Positions 7,876 to 16,055 of a stretch of 39,902 bases of DNA are shown in pieces. The position numbers and the translations under genes were made by a program. The stretch is taken from positions 1-39,902 of the forward strand of contig DKWX01000045.1 of assembly GCA_002491945.1 (NCBI GenBank). Reading direction: 5' to 3'. The notes beneath the pieces are model-generated. The model saw only the letters and a list, made by a program, of their open reading frames with translations, did not search any database and was not told the DNA's origin. Origin of the DNA: Porphyromonadaceae bacterium UBA7141 (GTDB lineage Bacteria; Bacteroidota; Bacteroidia; Bacteroidales; Muribaculaceae). Every line of letters begins with the position of its first letter. Within the stretch, counting starts at the first letter, position 1.

Positions 7876-8997
7876 ATGAATACAGCCAGCCGGATATTAA
7901 TTGCAGCAGCCATCGCCTTGGCGACGGCACCTTGCGTCATGGCCGAAACTGTGAGTCAGAAAGCGGCCAAGCAGTATGCCCAGAGATTCTTCGATCAGGC
8001 ATATCATGAGCATACAGCTCCAGTGAAGCTCGCCTATACGGGGAAGCGACTTACGACCGACCGTCTATTTACCCCTTTCTACGTCTACAATCAGCCGCGT
8101 GGCGGCTTCGTGATAATATCGGCCGAGAATAAGGCATTCCCGATACTTGGCTATAGCCTCAAGAGTAATTTTGATGCCGACAGGCTCAGCGAGAGCGAGC
8201 GCGGATGGCTCAAAGGGTATGCGCAGGATATAGAATTGATACGTTATGATTCACGTGTGCCCGAAGAGGCGATAAAGGCGTGGACCGACTTCCCGCAATA
8301 TCTTGTGGGGCTGCTTGAAGCCCCTTATTCCGCCACAGACCCTTCCATCACCGCCTCAGCTGCCGAGGCCGGGCTTGACGAGTTGCTTTACAGCACAGAT
8401 TCAGCCGATGACGGATATTTCTCCGCTCTCTATACTCCGGCCCAATGGGAGGAAATAGTGGGGATGCAGCTTGCCGGAGGCAAGGATGTGGCTATCGGAT
8501 ATGTCGATGTGCGTAAGCATCTTTATCCCGGTGTGGTGCATGGGCGCAAGGGCGATTATTACCGGATAGCCTTCGAGCGGCCCAACGACTGGCTTCTGCG
8601 TCTGATGCCCGCTGAATTTTTGGGAGAGCGCCAGGTGGCCCTGCTCTCTTCGCCGAAGGCGTCGGAAGAAGAGGAGCCGGAAGAACAGCCGTTTGAATTC
8701 CATGACAGCTTTATGGCCGAAATCGCCTCTACCGCAGCGTATGCCGAAGATCGGCGTATGGCGCTGCAGAATGAACCCGTGATACGCTCCGCCGGTGCCG
8801 GTCACTTCGACATCCTGCTGCCGGAGAATGCAGAGCTGGCAATGATCTATAATCTCAACGGAAGCCATATCAGGCGCTTCACTTACGACGGACAACCCGT
8901 AGCCCATATCAATATAGAGGCCGAACCCCCGGGCTTTTATTTCGCATTGATATTCGGAGAGTCGGGGCGTCCCTATGGTATAAAGTTATATAGGTAA
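7876..8997 (+). CDS. Secreted protein with inhibitor I69 (Spi/streptopain pro-domain-like) domain
   Basis: The protein is 373 aa with a signal peptide (MNTASRILIAAAIALATAPCVMA). The segment after it, AKQYAQRFFDQ through VYNQPRGGFVIISAENKAFPILGYS and then ERGWLKGYAQDIELI, matches the pro-domain and inhibitor fold found before C10 cysteine peptidases. No catalytic peptidase domain follows: I see no C10 Cys/His blocks in the remaining residues. An acidic EEEEPEEQP linker (about 255-263) precedes a C-terminal segment that may be a T9SS-like or beta-sandwich tail. It may inhibit a secreted peptidase or be a leftover of a split protease. I chose ATG 7876 because the upstream in-frame ATG at 7795 lies within the repeat. 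Confidence 0.7.
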   Translation: MNTASRILIAAAIALATAPCVMAETVSQKAAKQYAQRFFDQAYHEHTAPVKLAYTGKRLTTDRLFTPFYVYNQPRGGFVIISAENKAFPILGYSLKSNFDADRLSESERGWLKGYAQDIELIRYDSRVPEEAIKAWTDFPQYLVGLLEAPYSATDPSITASAAEAGLDELLYSTDSADDGYFSALYTPAQWEEIVGMQLAGGKDVAIGYVDVRKHLYPGVVHGRKGDYYRIAFERPNDWLLRLMPAEFLGERQVALLSSPKASEEEEPEEQPFEFHDSFMAEIASTAAYAEDRRMALQNEPVIRSAGAGHFDILLPENAELAMIYNLNGSHIRRFTYDGQPVAHINIEAEPPGFYFALIFGESGRPYGIKLYR

Positions 8998-9180
8998 GCA
9001 AGTGTCAAAATTTTATTTGTGCGATATGCGAGTCCGTTTTTTAGTCGGTTACGGTACGGAGTGAGGCGAATATGAACATATCCGACTCAATGCCAACCCT
9101 TAAGAGACGAAAAAGAAGCTGCAGATTGTATAAAAGATTCCCTTTCACGTACTATCGGTCAAATTTGAACACTTACTTGC
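8994..9180 (+). repeat. Dispersed ~170-220 bp element, copy 2
   Basis: It begins inside the stop codon of the I69-domain gene (left end about 8994-9015) and ends with TCAAATTTGAACACTTACTT (9159-9178). The interior carries TTTTTTAGTCGGTTACGG, AATATGAACATATCCGACT and CAGATTGTATAAAAGATTCC, all shared with copies 3 and 4. AGTCGG and CCGACT can pair inside it. It ends 25 bp before the next start codon. Confidence 0.85.
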
Positions 9181-9205
9181 GAAAAATAATTTAAAACACA
9201 TACTT

Positions 9206-9481
9206 ATGAAGAAATTTATGCAATCCAAAGGGGCTGCCTGGGCCGCCTTCATACTGGTGCTGGTGTACATGGTGGTCACGTTCAGAATGCGTATGTTCGC
9301 ATGGTGGATGTATATCGATGTGTTTTTCATATTCATGTCGGCTTTCATGAATCTGCTCGTGTGCTATCTTCGAAAGCTCAATTCATACGTGGCTCGAAAG
9401 TTAAATACCTGGGGCTTTGTATTTGGTTTGCTGTTTGTGGTGGCGTTAGTGGTGGAATACATCCTTCTCTGCATCGTATAA
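9206..9481 (+). CDS. Small membrane protein, unknown function
   Basis: The product is 91 aa with three strongly hydrophobic segments (about residues 10-27, 33-53 and 69-91) and two basic loops (RMRMF and RKLNSYVARKLN). I do not recognise a family. It lies between repeat copy 2 and a large hairpin, with a further repeat fragment beyond. The clear ATG (MKKFMQSKGAAWAAF) and good transmembrane pattern argue it is real. Nothing in the sequence indicates the role. Confidence 0.6.
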   Translation: MKKFMQSKGAAWAAFILVLVYMVVTFRMRMFAWWMYIDVFFIFMSAFMNLLVCYLRKLNSYVARKLNTWGFVFGLLFVVALVVEYILLCIV

Positions 9482-9506
9482 GGTCGGAATCGGCTGTATA
9501 TAATCT

Positions 9507-9566
9507 CAAGCGGCGTGCTCAGTCCGATTATCCGGATTCAAGGATAATTACGGAGCACGCCGCTTG
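9507..9566. terminator. Large hairpin, possible bidirectional terminator
   Basis: A 14-bp perfect stem (9507-9520 with 9553-9566) encloses a second 7-bp stem ATTATCC/GGATAAT (9527-9533 with 9542-9548). It lies between convergent genes. There is no T-run on either side, so it could instead be a cruciform or transcript-stabilising structure. Confidence 0.55.
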
Positions 9567-9606
9567 TGGTGTTATCAGGCGTCAGGATTCACGTTGAGTA
9601 TGAACT

Positions 9607-9691
9607 GCAAGGGAAGGATAAAAAGATTTCCTTGCAATTACTATCGGTTAAATCTGAACACTTACTTATCGGTTAAATTTAAAAGTTACGG
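9607..9691 (+). repeat. Partial copy (3' part) of the dispersed element with two 25-bp tandem units
   Basis: Only the right portion is present: GGATAAAAAGATTTCC, then TACTATCGGTTAAAT leading into the terminus. Two directly adjacent 25-bp units (9642-9666 and 9667-9691) each begin TATCGGTTAAAT, and the second is degenerate. It lies past the hairpin and points toward the convergent minus-strand gene. Confidence 0.7.
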
Positions 9692-9706
9692 TTTGGCATC
9701 ATGCAG

Positions 9707-9922
9707 TCATTTGTGGCAATCGCGTGACGATGTGTCGCGTCCTGACTTGTGCTCCGGCCGTCGGTAATCCTTACATGCATCGGCAAGCGAGCATCCGTGG
9801 CAGGATCCTCCTTTCTTGCCCTGCTTGTTGCGCCGGCGTATGCTCAAGATTATCCGGCATATGGCTGCGACTATAAGTATGGCCACCGCTGTATATTGCA
9901 ATATGAGATTTGTATCAGTCAT
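9707..9922 (-). CDS. FeoB-associated-type Cys-rich small membrane protein
   Basis: The protein is about 71 aa with one transmembrane helix (LILQYTAVAILIVAAICRIILS), then a basic stretch RRRNKQGKKGG and a cysteine cluster CHGCSLADAC. This layout fits the FeoB-associated Cys-rich membrane protein family, which is often near ferrous iron transport genes, although no feo gene is in this window. The start is ATG 9922; an in-frame GTG at 9955, 3 nt after the topB stop, would add 11 residues (MPDNDNLFTLP). It lies last in the mazG-topB operon. Confidence 0.65.
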   Translation of the reverse strand: MTDTNLILQYTAVAILIVAAICRIILSIRRRNKQGKKGGSCHGCSLADACKDYRRPEHKSGRDTSSRDCHK

Positions 9923-9958
9923 CGGTAGTGTGAATAAATTGTCGTTGTCAGGCACTCT

Positions 9959-11833
9959 TCATACCTCATTTTTTCTTGAGGCGGATTTCTTCTGTGTCGC
10001 AGTGGCCGGTTGTTGCGATGCCTCGATTGTGACCTTTGTATTGTCAGCCAGCACTTGCACCGTAATCTGAGAAATCATCTGTTTGAGCTGATCCAGGAAC
10101 TCGGCAGGGGCATACTCCTGTCGCTCGATCATTCGCAGCCGGTTTTCCCATATACCTGTCAGTTCGGCACTTTTCAGCAAGTCAACCTTAATAAGATTAA
10201 TCAAAGCGATTCCGGCATCAGTGGCTTTGATTGACTTTCTTGCCTTTTCGATATATCCGCGCTTATAGAGTGTCTCGATGATGGCGGCACGTGTTGATGG
10301 CCTACCGATGCCGTTGGCTTTGAGAGCCTCGCGCAGGTCTTCGTCCTCCACCTGCGACCCGGCAGTCTCCATTGCCTTGAGTAGTGTGCCCTCGGTGTAA
10401 AGTTTCGGGGGCTGGGTAGTCTTCTTGTTAAGTTTCGGAGAGTGTGGACCTGACTCACCCTTGGTGAAGACGGGCATCTCCTGACTCTCCTCATTCTTGA
10501 GGTCGGCATTAGCGCCATCCTCCTCTTCGGCGGAGTCGCGTGCATCCTTTGAGTATACCGCCTTCCAACCCTGGTCGAGGATTACGCGTCCCGTGGCCTT
10601 GAACTTAGTCTTGTCGACCAGTCCGAGAACGGATGTCTGCTCGAAAGTGCAGTCCGGATAGAAAACGGCTATGAAACGGCGAGCGATAAGATCGAACACA
10701 CGTCGCTCCAGATCCGACAGATTGGAGGGTAAGGGCTGACCGGTAGGGATTATTGCATGGTGGTCGGTGACCTTTGAATTATCAAACACCTTCTTGGTCT
10801 TGCGAAGCGGCCGCCCTTTGAGAGGCTCGACAAGGTGGGAGTATTCAGTAAGACCGAGCAGCGTCGGGCCGCATTTCGGGTAGATGTCATCGGTGAGATA
10901 GGTGGTGTCGACACGCGGATATGTCGATACCTTCTTCTCATAGAGGCTCTGAATGATTTTGAGCGAGTCATCGACTCCGATACCCAGCTTCTTGTTGCAG
11001 TCTACCTGAAGAGATGTCAGGTCGTAGAGACGCGGAGGAGCCTCTGAACCTTTTTTCTTTGAGAAATCGGTCACTTCAAACGGCAGAGGAGAAAGTTTCT
11101 CCACAAGCGCCATGGCCTTCTCCTGAGAGTCGAAACTTTTCCCTTGAGCGGAGAATGTGACGTCGCGATAGACGGTTTTTAATTCCCAATAATCCTTGGG
11201 CACGAAATTATCGATTTCTTCCTGGCGTTTCACCAGAAGCGCCAGGGTAGGGGTCTGGACGCGTCCGACGGATAGAATCTGTCGTTGCTGTGCATACTTT
11301 AGCGTATATAGTCGGGTCGCGTTGATGCCAAGTATCCAGTCGCCGATGGCGCGGCACAATCCAGCCTCATAAAGCGGTTTGAGGTCGATTTCGTGTCGGA
11401 GGTTGTTGAAACCCTCGCGTATGGCCTCATCCGTAAGAGAAGAGATCCACAGGCGTCTGACCGGGATGTTGCAACCGGCTTTCTGCATCACCCATCGCTG
11501 TATCAGTTCACCCTCCTGTCCGGCATCACCGCAGTTGATGATTTCATCGGCCTTTGCGATAAGCGCCTTGATTACGTTAAACTGACGTTCGATGCTCGGC
11601 TGGGGGATAATTTTGATTCCGAAGCGAGGGGGAATCATGGGCAGAAAACTGAGCGACCAGCTTTTCCAATAAGGAGAGTAATCGGCCGGTTCCTTTAGAG
11701 TGCAGAGATGGCCATAGGTCCAAGTGACCCAGTAATCCGCTCCTTCATAGAATCCCTCTCTGCGGGTGGAGGCTCCGAGTATACGTGCTATGTCGGCGGC
11801 CACACTCGGTTTCTCGGTGATGCATAGAATCAT
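9959..11833 (-). CDS. topB: DNA topoisomerase III
   Basis: This type IA topoisomerase relaxes and decatenates DNA through a transient 5'-phosphotyrosine link. The Toprim domain begins at the N-terminus (MILCITEKPSVAADIARILGA), followed by INCGDAGQEGELIQR with its acidic metal-binding residues. The catalytic tyrosine lies in VSTYPRVDTTYL, and the late GIGRPSTRAAII block is present. At 624 aa it lacks an obvious zinc-finger tail. ATG 11833 was chosen because the family begins exactly at this motif, and the upstream in-frame extension to 11968 runs into mazG. It is a chromosomal type in context, downstream of mazG by 25 nt. Confidence 0.92.
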   Translation of the reverse strand: MILCITEKPSVAADIARILGASTRREGFYEGADYWVTWTYGHLCTLKEPADYSPYWKSWSLSFLPMIPPRFGIKIIPQPSIERQFNVIKALIAKADEIINCGDAGQEGELIQRWVMQKAGCNIPVRRLWISSLTDEAIREGFNNLRHEIDLKPLYEAGLCRAIGDWILGINATRLYTLKYAQQRQILSVGRVQTPTLALLVKRQEEIDNFVPKDYWELKTVYRDVTFSAQGKSFDSQEKAMALVEKLSPLPFEVTDFSKKKGSEAPPRLYDLTSLQVDCNKKLGIGVDDSLKIIQSLYEKKVSTYPRVDTTYLTDDIYPKCGPTLLGLTEYSHLVEPLKGRPLRKTKKVFDNSKVTDHHAIIPTGQPLPSNLSDLERRVFDLIARRFIAVFYPDCTFEQTSVLGLVDKTKFKATGRVILDQGWKAVYSKDARDSAEEEDGANADLKNEESQEMPVFTKGESGPHSPKLNKKTTQPPKLYTEGTLLKAMETAGSQVEDEDLREALKANGIGRPSTRAAIIETLYKRGYIEKARKSIKATDAGIALINLIKVDLLKSAELTGIWENRLRMIERQEYAPAEFLDQLKQMISQITVQVLADNTKVTIEASQQPATATQKKSASRKNEV

Positions 11834-11858
11834 TGTCGGGTGGGGGATGGTGTGGTTA

Positions 11859-12656
11859 TCAGGATTTCGGTTGCTTCCGGGCTGTTTTGGCCTCTTCCCA
11901 TATCGCGTCCATTTCGGCCAGCGACATGTCGTGCAGGTCAAGTCCGCGCTCCTTGCATGCTTGCTCAAGGTAATTGAAGCGGGCTATAAATTTTCTGTTG
12001 GTGCGGTCGAGGGCATTCTCCGGATTTACGCCGTATAGGCGTGCCGCATTGACTACGGCAAACATCAGGTCGCCGAATTCGGCTTCCAAAGCGTCATGAT
12101 CGTCGCGTTCGATTTCGGCGCGAACTTCGTCGATTTCCTCAGCCACCTTATCCCATACCTGAGCGGGTTCTTCCCAGTCGAACCCCACATTTCTCACCTT
12201 TTCCTGTATTCGGTTGGCCTTGATAAGGGCCGGAAGAGCGGATGGGACTCCGCCGAGAACCGTTTTGTTGCCCCCCTTTTCCTTTAGCTTCAGCTGCTCC
12301 CAGTTGTTGAGCACTTCATCGGTAGAATTGACCTTAACCTCACCGAATACATGAGGATGTCGGAAAATGAGTTTGTCGGTAAGCGAGTCGCATACATCCG
12401 CGATATCAAACTGCCCCTTTTCTTCTCCGATTTTAGAGTAGAATGCGATATGAAGGAGCACATCGCCAAGTTCCTTGCGGATATTGTCGGTGTTGCCGGC
12501 GCCGAGCGCCTCGGCGAGTTCAAAAGTTTCCTCGATTGTGTTGGGGCGGAGTGACTCATTGGTCTGCTTGGCGTCCCACGGACATTTTACTCTCAGCACG
12601 TCGAGCACGTCGAGCATACGTCCGAAAGCCTTAAGTTTTTCCTCTTTGGAGTGCAT
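11859..12656 (-). CDS. mazG: Nucleoside triphosphate pyrophosphohydrolase MazG
   Basis: It hydrolyses NTPs and dNTPs to monophosphates and PPi, a housecleaning role. The protein is 265 aa, close to the E. coli length of 263. Two tandem MazG domains are visible: the first with CPWDAKQTNESL, EETFELAEAL and ELGDVLLHIAF, the second with KVAEEIDEVRAEI and EAEFGDLMFAVVNAARL. The ExxE...ExxD metal ligands are intact in both. ATG 12656 (MHSKEEKLKAF) was preferred to an in-frame GTG at 12680. It heads a minus-strand operon with topB. Confidence 0.92.
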   Translation of the reverse strand: MHSKEEKLKAFGRMLDVLDVLRVKCPWDAKQTNESLRPNTIEETFELAEALGAGNTDNIRKELGDVLLHIAFYSKIGEEKGQFDIADVCDSLTDKLIFRHPHVFGEVKVNSTDEVLNNWEQLKLKEKGGNKTVLGGVPSALPALIKANRIQEKVRNVGFDWEEPAQVWDKVAEEIDEVRAEIERDDHDALEAEFGDLMFAVVNAARLYGVNPENALDRTNRKFIARFNYLEQACKERGLDLHDMSLAEMDAIWEEAKTARKQPKS

Positions 12657-12717
12657 GTCAAGGGTTATTTCAGTCCCCACAGGGGGGTATATGGTTCATA
12701 TATTGAGATATTCATTG

Positions 12718-12725
12718 CAAAATTA
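12718..12725 (-). promoter_or_regulatory. -7 promoter box for mazG-topB operon
   Basis: The minus strand reads TAATTTTG, fitting TAnnTTTG, about 62 nt before the mazG ATG. No clear -33 box was found. Confidence 0.5.
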
Positions 12726-12758
12726 AGGAAAAAAATCGGAAAATTGAGAATAATACAT

Positions 12759-12766
12759 TACCTTTG
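12759..12766 (+). promoter_or_regulatory. -7 promoter box for DHH phosphoesterase gene
   Basis: TACCTTTG fits TAnnTTTG and lies about 60 nt before the ATG. It is back to back with the mazG promoter in a compact divergent region. Confidence 0.5.
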
Positions 12767-12825
12767 TGAGTTGAATCGGATATAAGCCCTTTAACGGGGC
12801 GTATCCTGTAGTTCGATAACAGATA

Positions 12826-13869
12826 ATGCATAAGATAATAGACAGAGCGTCGGCCGAGCAATTCCGCCGATGGATAGAAGAGAGCGAGCAGATAGTGCTG
12901 ACGTGCCATGTGCGCCCTGACGGAGATGCGGTAGGGAGCACACTCGGCATGTGCCATCTTCTGCAGCGGCTAGGCAAGCGCGCCACGGTGATAGTGCCCG
13001 ACCAGCCGCCCCGTTCGCTGACCTTCCTGCCGGGATTCAAGGGGATTTCGATATTCACCCGCCATGATGATTATTGCCGGCGTATGGTGTCGGAAGCCGA
13101 TTTGATAATATGCTGCGATTTCAATGCGCCGTCGCGTCAGGACGCATTCGGGCCGGTGGTGGATGCGGCGCAGTGCCGCAAGGTGCTGGTCGACCATCAT
13201 CAGGAGCCATCGGACTTCTGCGACCTGATGTTCTCTTTCCCCGAAATGTCGAGCACGTGTGAACTGATGTTCCGCATAATCGCAGCTATGGGGCTTTATC
13301 CGGAGATGGGTTCAGACTGTGCGACCTGCCTGTGTACGGGTATTGTGACAGATACGCGCAATTTCAGCGTCAACTGTTCCGACCCGGAAATCTACGAAGT
13401 GCTTATGCGTCTGCTCGAAAAGGGAGTCGACAAGAACCGAATAGTACGTGAGGCGCTGTTGGCACGCTCGCTGTCGAGTCTGCGTCTGCAGGCCTATGCC
13501 CTCAGCGAGAAACTTGAGATAATAGAGCCTGTGAGAGCTGCGGTGATTACGATTGATTCCGATGAACTGAAGCGCTTCAATTATGAGCGTGGCGACACGG
13601 AGGGGCTTGTGAACGAACCACTCAACGTGCGGGGCATAATCTCCTCCTACTTCCTGCGGCAGGATGCCGACTGTATAAAGGTGTCGGCACGCAGTGTGGA
13701 GAATTTCCCGGTGTCAGAGGTGTGCAAACGGCTCTTTGGCGGCGGCGGCCACCGTCAGGCTGCCGGAGCCGAATTCCACGGCACTCTTGAGGAATGCCGC
13801 AGGATGCTGCTTGAGGCACTCCCCGGATTTAAATGCTATCTTCCGTCGCGGCTGGAAAAAATTGAATGA
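12826..13869 (+). CDS. DHH-family phosphoesterase (NrnA-like oligoribonuclease / pAp phosphatase)
   Basis: Proteins of this family degrade nanoRNAs and dephosphorylate 3'-phosphoadenosine 5'-phosphate. The 347-aa sequence holds all DHH motifs: HVRPDGDAVGS (28-38), an aspartate in IICCDFN (98), the DHH triad VDHHQEP (123-125), and TGIVTDTRNF. The C-terminal DHHA1 domain ends in the glycine-rich FGGGGHRQAAGAEF, which binds the nucleic acid substrate. It is not RecJ, which is longer. It leads a cluster with a lipoprotein gene and glmM. Confidence 0.9.
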   Translation: MHKIIDRASAEQFRRWIEESEQIVLTCHVRPDGDAVGSTLGMCHLLQRLGKRATVIVPDQPPRSLTFLPGFKGISIFTRHDDYCRRMVSEADLIICCDFNAPSRQDAFGPVVDAAQCRKVLVDHHQEPSDFCDLMFSFPEMSSTCELMFRIIAAMGLYPEMGSDCATCLCTGIVTDTRNFSVNCSDPEIYEVLMRLLEKGVDKNRIVREALLARSLSSLRLQAYALSEKLEIIEPVRAAVITIDSDELKRFNYERGDTEGLVNEPLNVRGIISSYFLRQDADCIKVSARSVENFPVSEVCKRLFGGGGHRQAAGAEFHGTLEECRRMLLEALPGFKCYLPSRLEKIE

Positions 13870-13919
13870 CGCTGAATGCTTATGCTGATGCCATGCCGGC
13901 CGAACGGCAATGAAGAGTG

Positions 13920-14561
13920 ATGAAAAAAGAAGAAAACAACATAATGCAGAAAAATAAAAATATAAGAATCATACGACGAAACGTCATGCCCCTCGGTCTG
14001 ACCCTCCTTGCGGCAGTGGCGTTGGCTTCATGCGATGACTCGGAGAGCTACTCCGACCTGTTGCGTGATGAGGAAAAGGCTGTCAACTGGTTTCTTGCCC
14101 AGCAGAAGGTAGAGACCTCGGTTCCGGCCGACAGTGTGTTCCTCACCGGCCCGGATGCTCCCTACTATCGGATGGACGAGGACGGCACGGTGTATATGCA
14201 GGTGATCAATCCCGGCGATTCCAAAGACCGGCCGAAAGATGGTGACAAGGTCCTTTTCAGATTTGAGCGTCAGAACATAAAAGCGATGTACAATGGGATT
14301 GGCTCCGGCTCATTCGGCAATATGGACAACCTTGACAGCTCCATAGGGGCCACCTATCTTTTCTACGGCAACACGGTGTATCCCACCACGACACAGTTCG
14401 GCACGGGGATGCAGATCCCTCTCGACTATCTCGGTTACTACTCGGAGGTGAATCTTGTGCTTAAGTCATATTCTGGATTCACGGGAGCCACGTTCCAGTC
14501 GGAGCAGTCGTCGTGCATACCTTTTCTTGTAAATGTGAAATACTATAAACCGGAATACTGA
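13920..14561 (+). CDS. Putative lipoprotein, DUF4827-like
   Basis: The 213-aa product has a basic N-region, a hydrophobic stretch and a lipobox LASC followed by DDSE, so it is probably lipid-anchored, and Asp at +2 is seen. The rest resembles Bacteroidales lipoproteins of the DUF4827 type, with an FKBP-like aspect in KDGDKVLFRFERQNI and GTGMQIPLDYLGYYSEVNLVLKS; this assignment is from memory of the family and not certain. The start could be ATG 13920 or the in-frame ATG 13944, which gives a more usual signal peptide. Its stop overlaps the glmM start (TGATG), so translation is probably coupled. Confidence 0.75.
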   Translation: MKKEENNIMQKNKNIRIIRRNVMPLGLTLLAAVALASCDDSESYSDLLRDEEKAVNWFLAQQKVETSVPADSVFLTGPDAPYYRMDEDGTVYMQVINPGDSKDRPKDGDKVLFRFERQNIKAMYNGIGSGSFGNMDNLDSSIGATYLFYGNTVYPTTTQFGTGMQIPLDYLGYYSEVNLVLKSYSGFTGATFQSEQSSCIPFLVNVKYYKPEY

Positions 14562-15943
14562 TGTCACTTATAAAATCAATTTCAGGAATACGCGGCACAA
14601 TAGGCGGCCGTTCTGGCGATGGCCTGGGCGGCGTGGATATTGTGCGCTTTACAGCGGCATACGCAGAGTTTATCAAGCGCTCCAGCGAAGGGCATGCACG
14701 CAAGATTGTGGTAGGGCGCGATGCGCGTCTGTCGGGCAAAATGGTGGATAAGCTCGTGTGCGGCACTCTGATGGCCATGGGCCTTGATGTCGTGAATATC
14801 GGCCTTGCCTCCACGCCAACCACTGAAATAGCAGTCACCTGTGAAGGAGCGGATGGCGGCATAATCATCACCGCCTCTCACAATCCCACACAGTGGAATG
14901 CCCTTAAACTTCTCAACTCAAAAGGCGAATTTCTCAATGACGCCGAGGGGAAACAAGTGATAGAGATAGCCGAGGCCGAGGATTTCACCTTTGCCGATGT
15001 CATGGAACTTGGCACAGAATATGCGAATGAGACCTATGACGAGCGCCATATAGAGATGGTGCTGGCATTGCCGCTCGTCGACCGGGAGGCCATACGCAAG
15101 GCCGGACTCACAGTGGCCGTGGATGCGGTCAACTCAGTGGGCGGGCGTATCATCCCGCGTCTGCTCCGCGCCCTTGGCGTAAAAAATATAATCGAACTCA
15201 ATTGCGAGGCCAACGGCCGTTTCGCCCATACCCCGGAGCCTATACCTGAGAATCTGAGTGGAATAGCAGAAGTGATGCGCACTTCGGATGCCGACTGCGG
15301 TGTGGTGGTAGACCCCGATGTCGACCGTCTGGCACTTGTGATGGAGAACGGCGAGATGTTTGTCGAGGAATATACGCTTGTGGCAGTGGCCGACTATGTG
15401 CTTTCACATACGCCAGGCTCCACGGTATCCAACCTCAGTTCATCACGCGCATTGCGCGATGTCACCCGCGCGCATGGCTGCGACTACAGTGCTGCGGCTG
15501 TAGGCGAGGTGAATGTGGTGGCAAAGATGAAGGAGACAGGTGCTGTGATCGGCGGCGAAGGCAATGGAGGTGTGATATATCCGGAACTTCATTACGGCCG
15601 CGACGCGCTGGTGGGAGTGGCCCTGTTCCTTACTCTTCTGGCCAAATCGGGCAAGAAAATGACAGAACTCAAGGCCGGGTATCCGCAGTATGCCATAGCC
15701 AAGAATAAAATCACCCTCACACCTGATACGGATGTGGATGCCATACTTTCAGCCGCCAAGAAGCACTTCGGCAACGAAGAAATCAACGACATTGACGGCG
15801 TGAAGATTGATTTTGCCGAGAGCTGGGTGCACTTGCGCAAATCCAACACCGAGCCGATTATCCGTATCTACAGCGAGGCCGCCACAATGGAGCAGGCCGA
15901 GCGTCTGGCTGAAGAGATGAAGGGGATAATAGCCTCACTCTGA
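14561..15943 (+). CDS. glmM: Phosphoglucosamine mutase (phosphohexomutase)
   Basis: It converts glucosamine 6-phosphate to glucosamine 1-phosphate for peptidoglycan and LPS precursors. The alpha-D-phosphohexomutase signature is complete: phosphoserine loop TASHNP with Ser at about 106, metal loop DPDVDR, sugar-binding loop GEGNGG, and phosphate-binding RKSNTEPIIRIYSE near the C-terminus. The protein is 460 aa, normal for the family. A phosphomannomutase role is possible because these enzymes are hard to tell apart, but single-copy Bacteroidales genes of this type are normally assigned GlmM. It overlaps the lipoprotein stop by one base. Confidence 0.88.
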   Translation: MSLIKSISGIRGTIGGRSGDGLGGVDIVRFTAAYAEFIKRSSEGHARKIVVGRDARLSGKMVDKLVCGTLMAMGLDVVNIGLASTPTTEIAVTCEGADGGIIITASHNPTQWNALKLLNSKGEFLNDAEGKQVIEIAEAEDFTFADVMELGTEYANETYDERHIEMVLALPLVDREAIRKAGLTVAVDAVNSVGGRIIPRLLRALGVKNIIELNCEANGRFAHTPEPIPENLSGIAEVMRTSDADCGVVVDPDVDRLALVMENGEMFVEEYTLVAVADYVLSHTPGSTVSNLSSSRALRDVTRAHGCDYSAAAVGEVNVVAKMKETGAVIGGEGNGGVIYPELHYGRDALVGVALFLTLLAKSGKKMTELKAGYPQYAIAKNKITLTPDTDVDAILSAAKKHFGNEEINDIDGVKIDFAESWVHLRKSNTEPIIRIYSEAATMEQAERLAEEMKGIIASL

Positions 15944-16001
15944 GCGAGGACCATGACGGTTCCGGACCATACTGACAACAGACAGATACTAATATACAAC
16001 A

Positions 16002-16038
16002 GGATGCCGCCCCCCGGGGCGGCATCCGTCAACAACTT
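16002..16038 (+). terminator. Terminator after glmM
   Basis: A perfect 12-bp GC-rich stem GGATGCCGCCCC/GGGGCGGCATCC (16002-16013 with 16016-16027) is followed by a short T-run at 16035-16038. It ends the glmM transcript shortly before sppA. Confidence 0.75.
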
Positions 16039-16055
16039 TTATATTCGAGACACTT

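Noticed and set aside
9145..9348. A minus-strand ORF spanning repeat copy 2 and the small membrane gene
   Set aside because: It crosses the element terminus and is antisense to a better supported gene.
9959..11833. topB as a marker of a mobile element
   Set aside because: TopB is also carried by conjugative elements, but here it sits in a mazG-topB operon with no relaxase, integrase or tra genes nearby.
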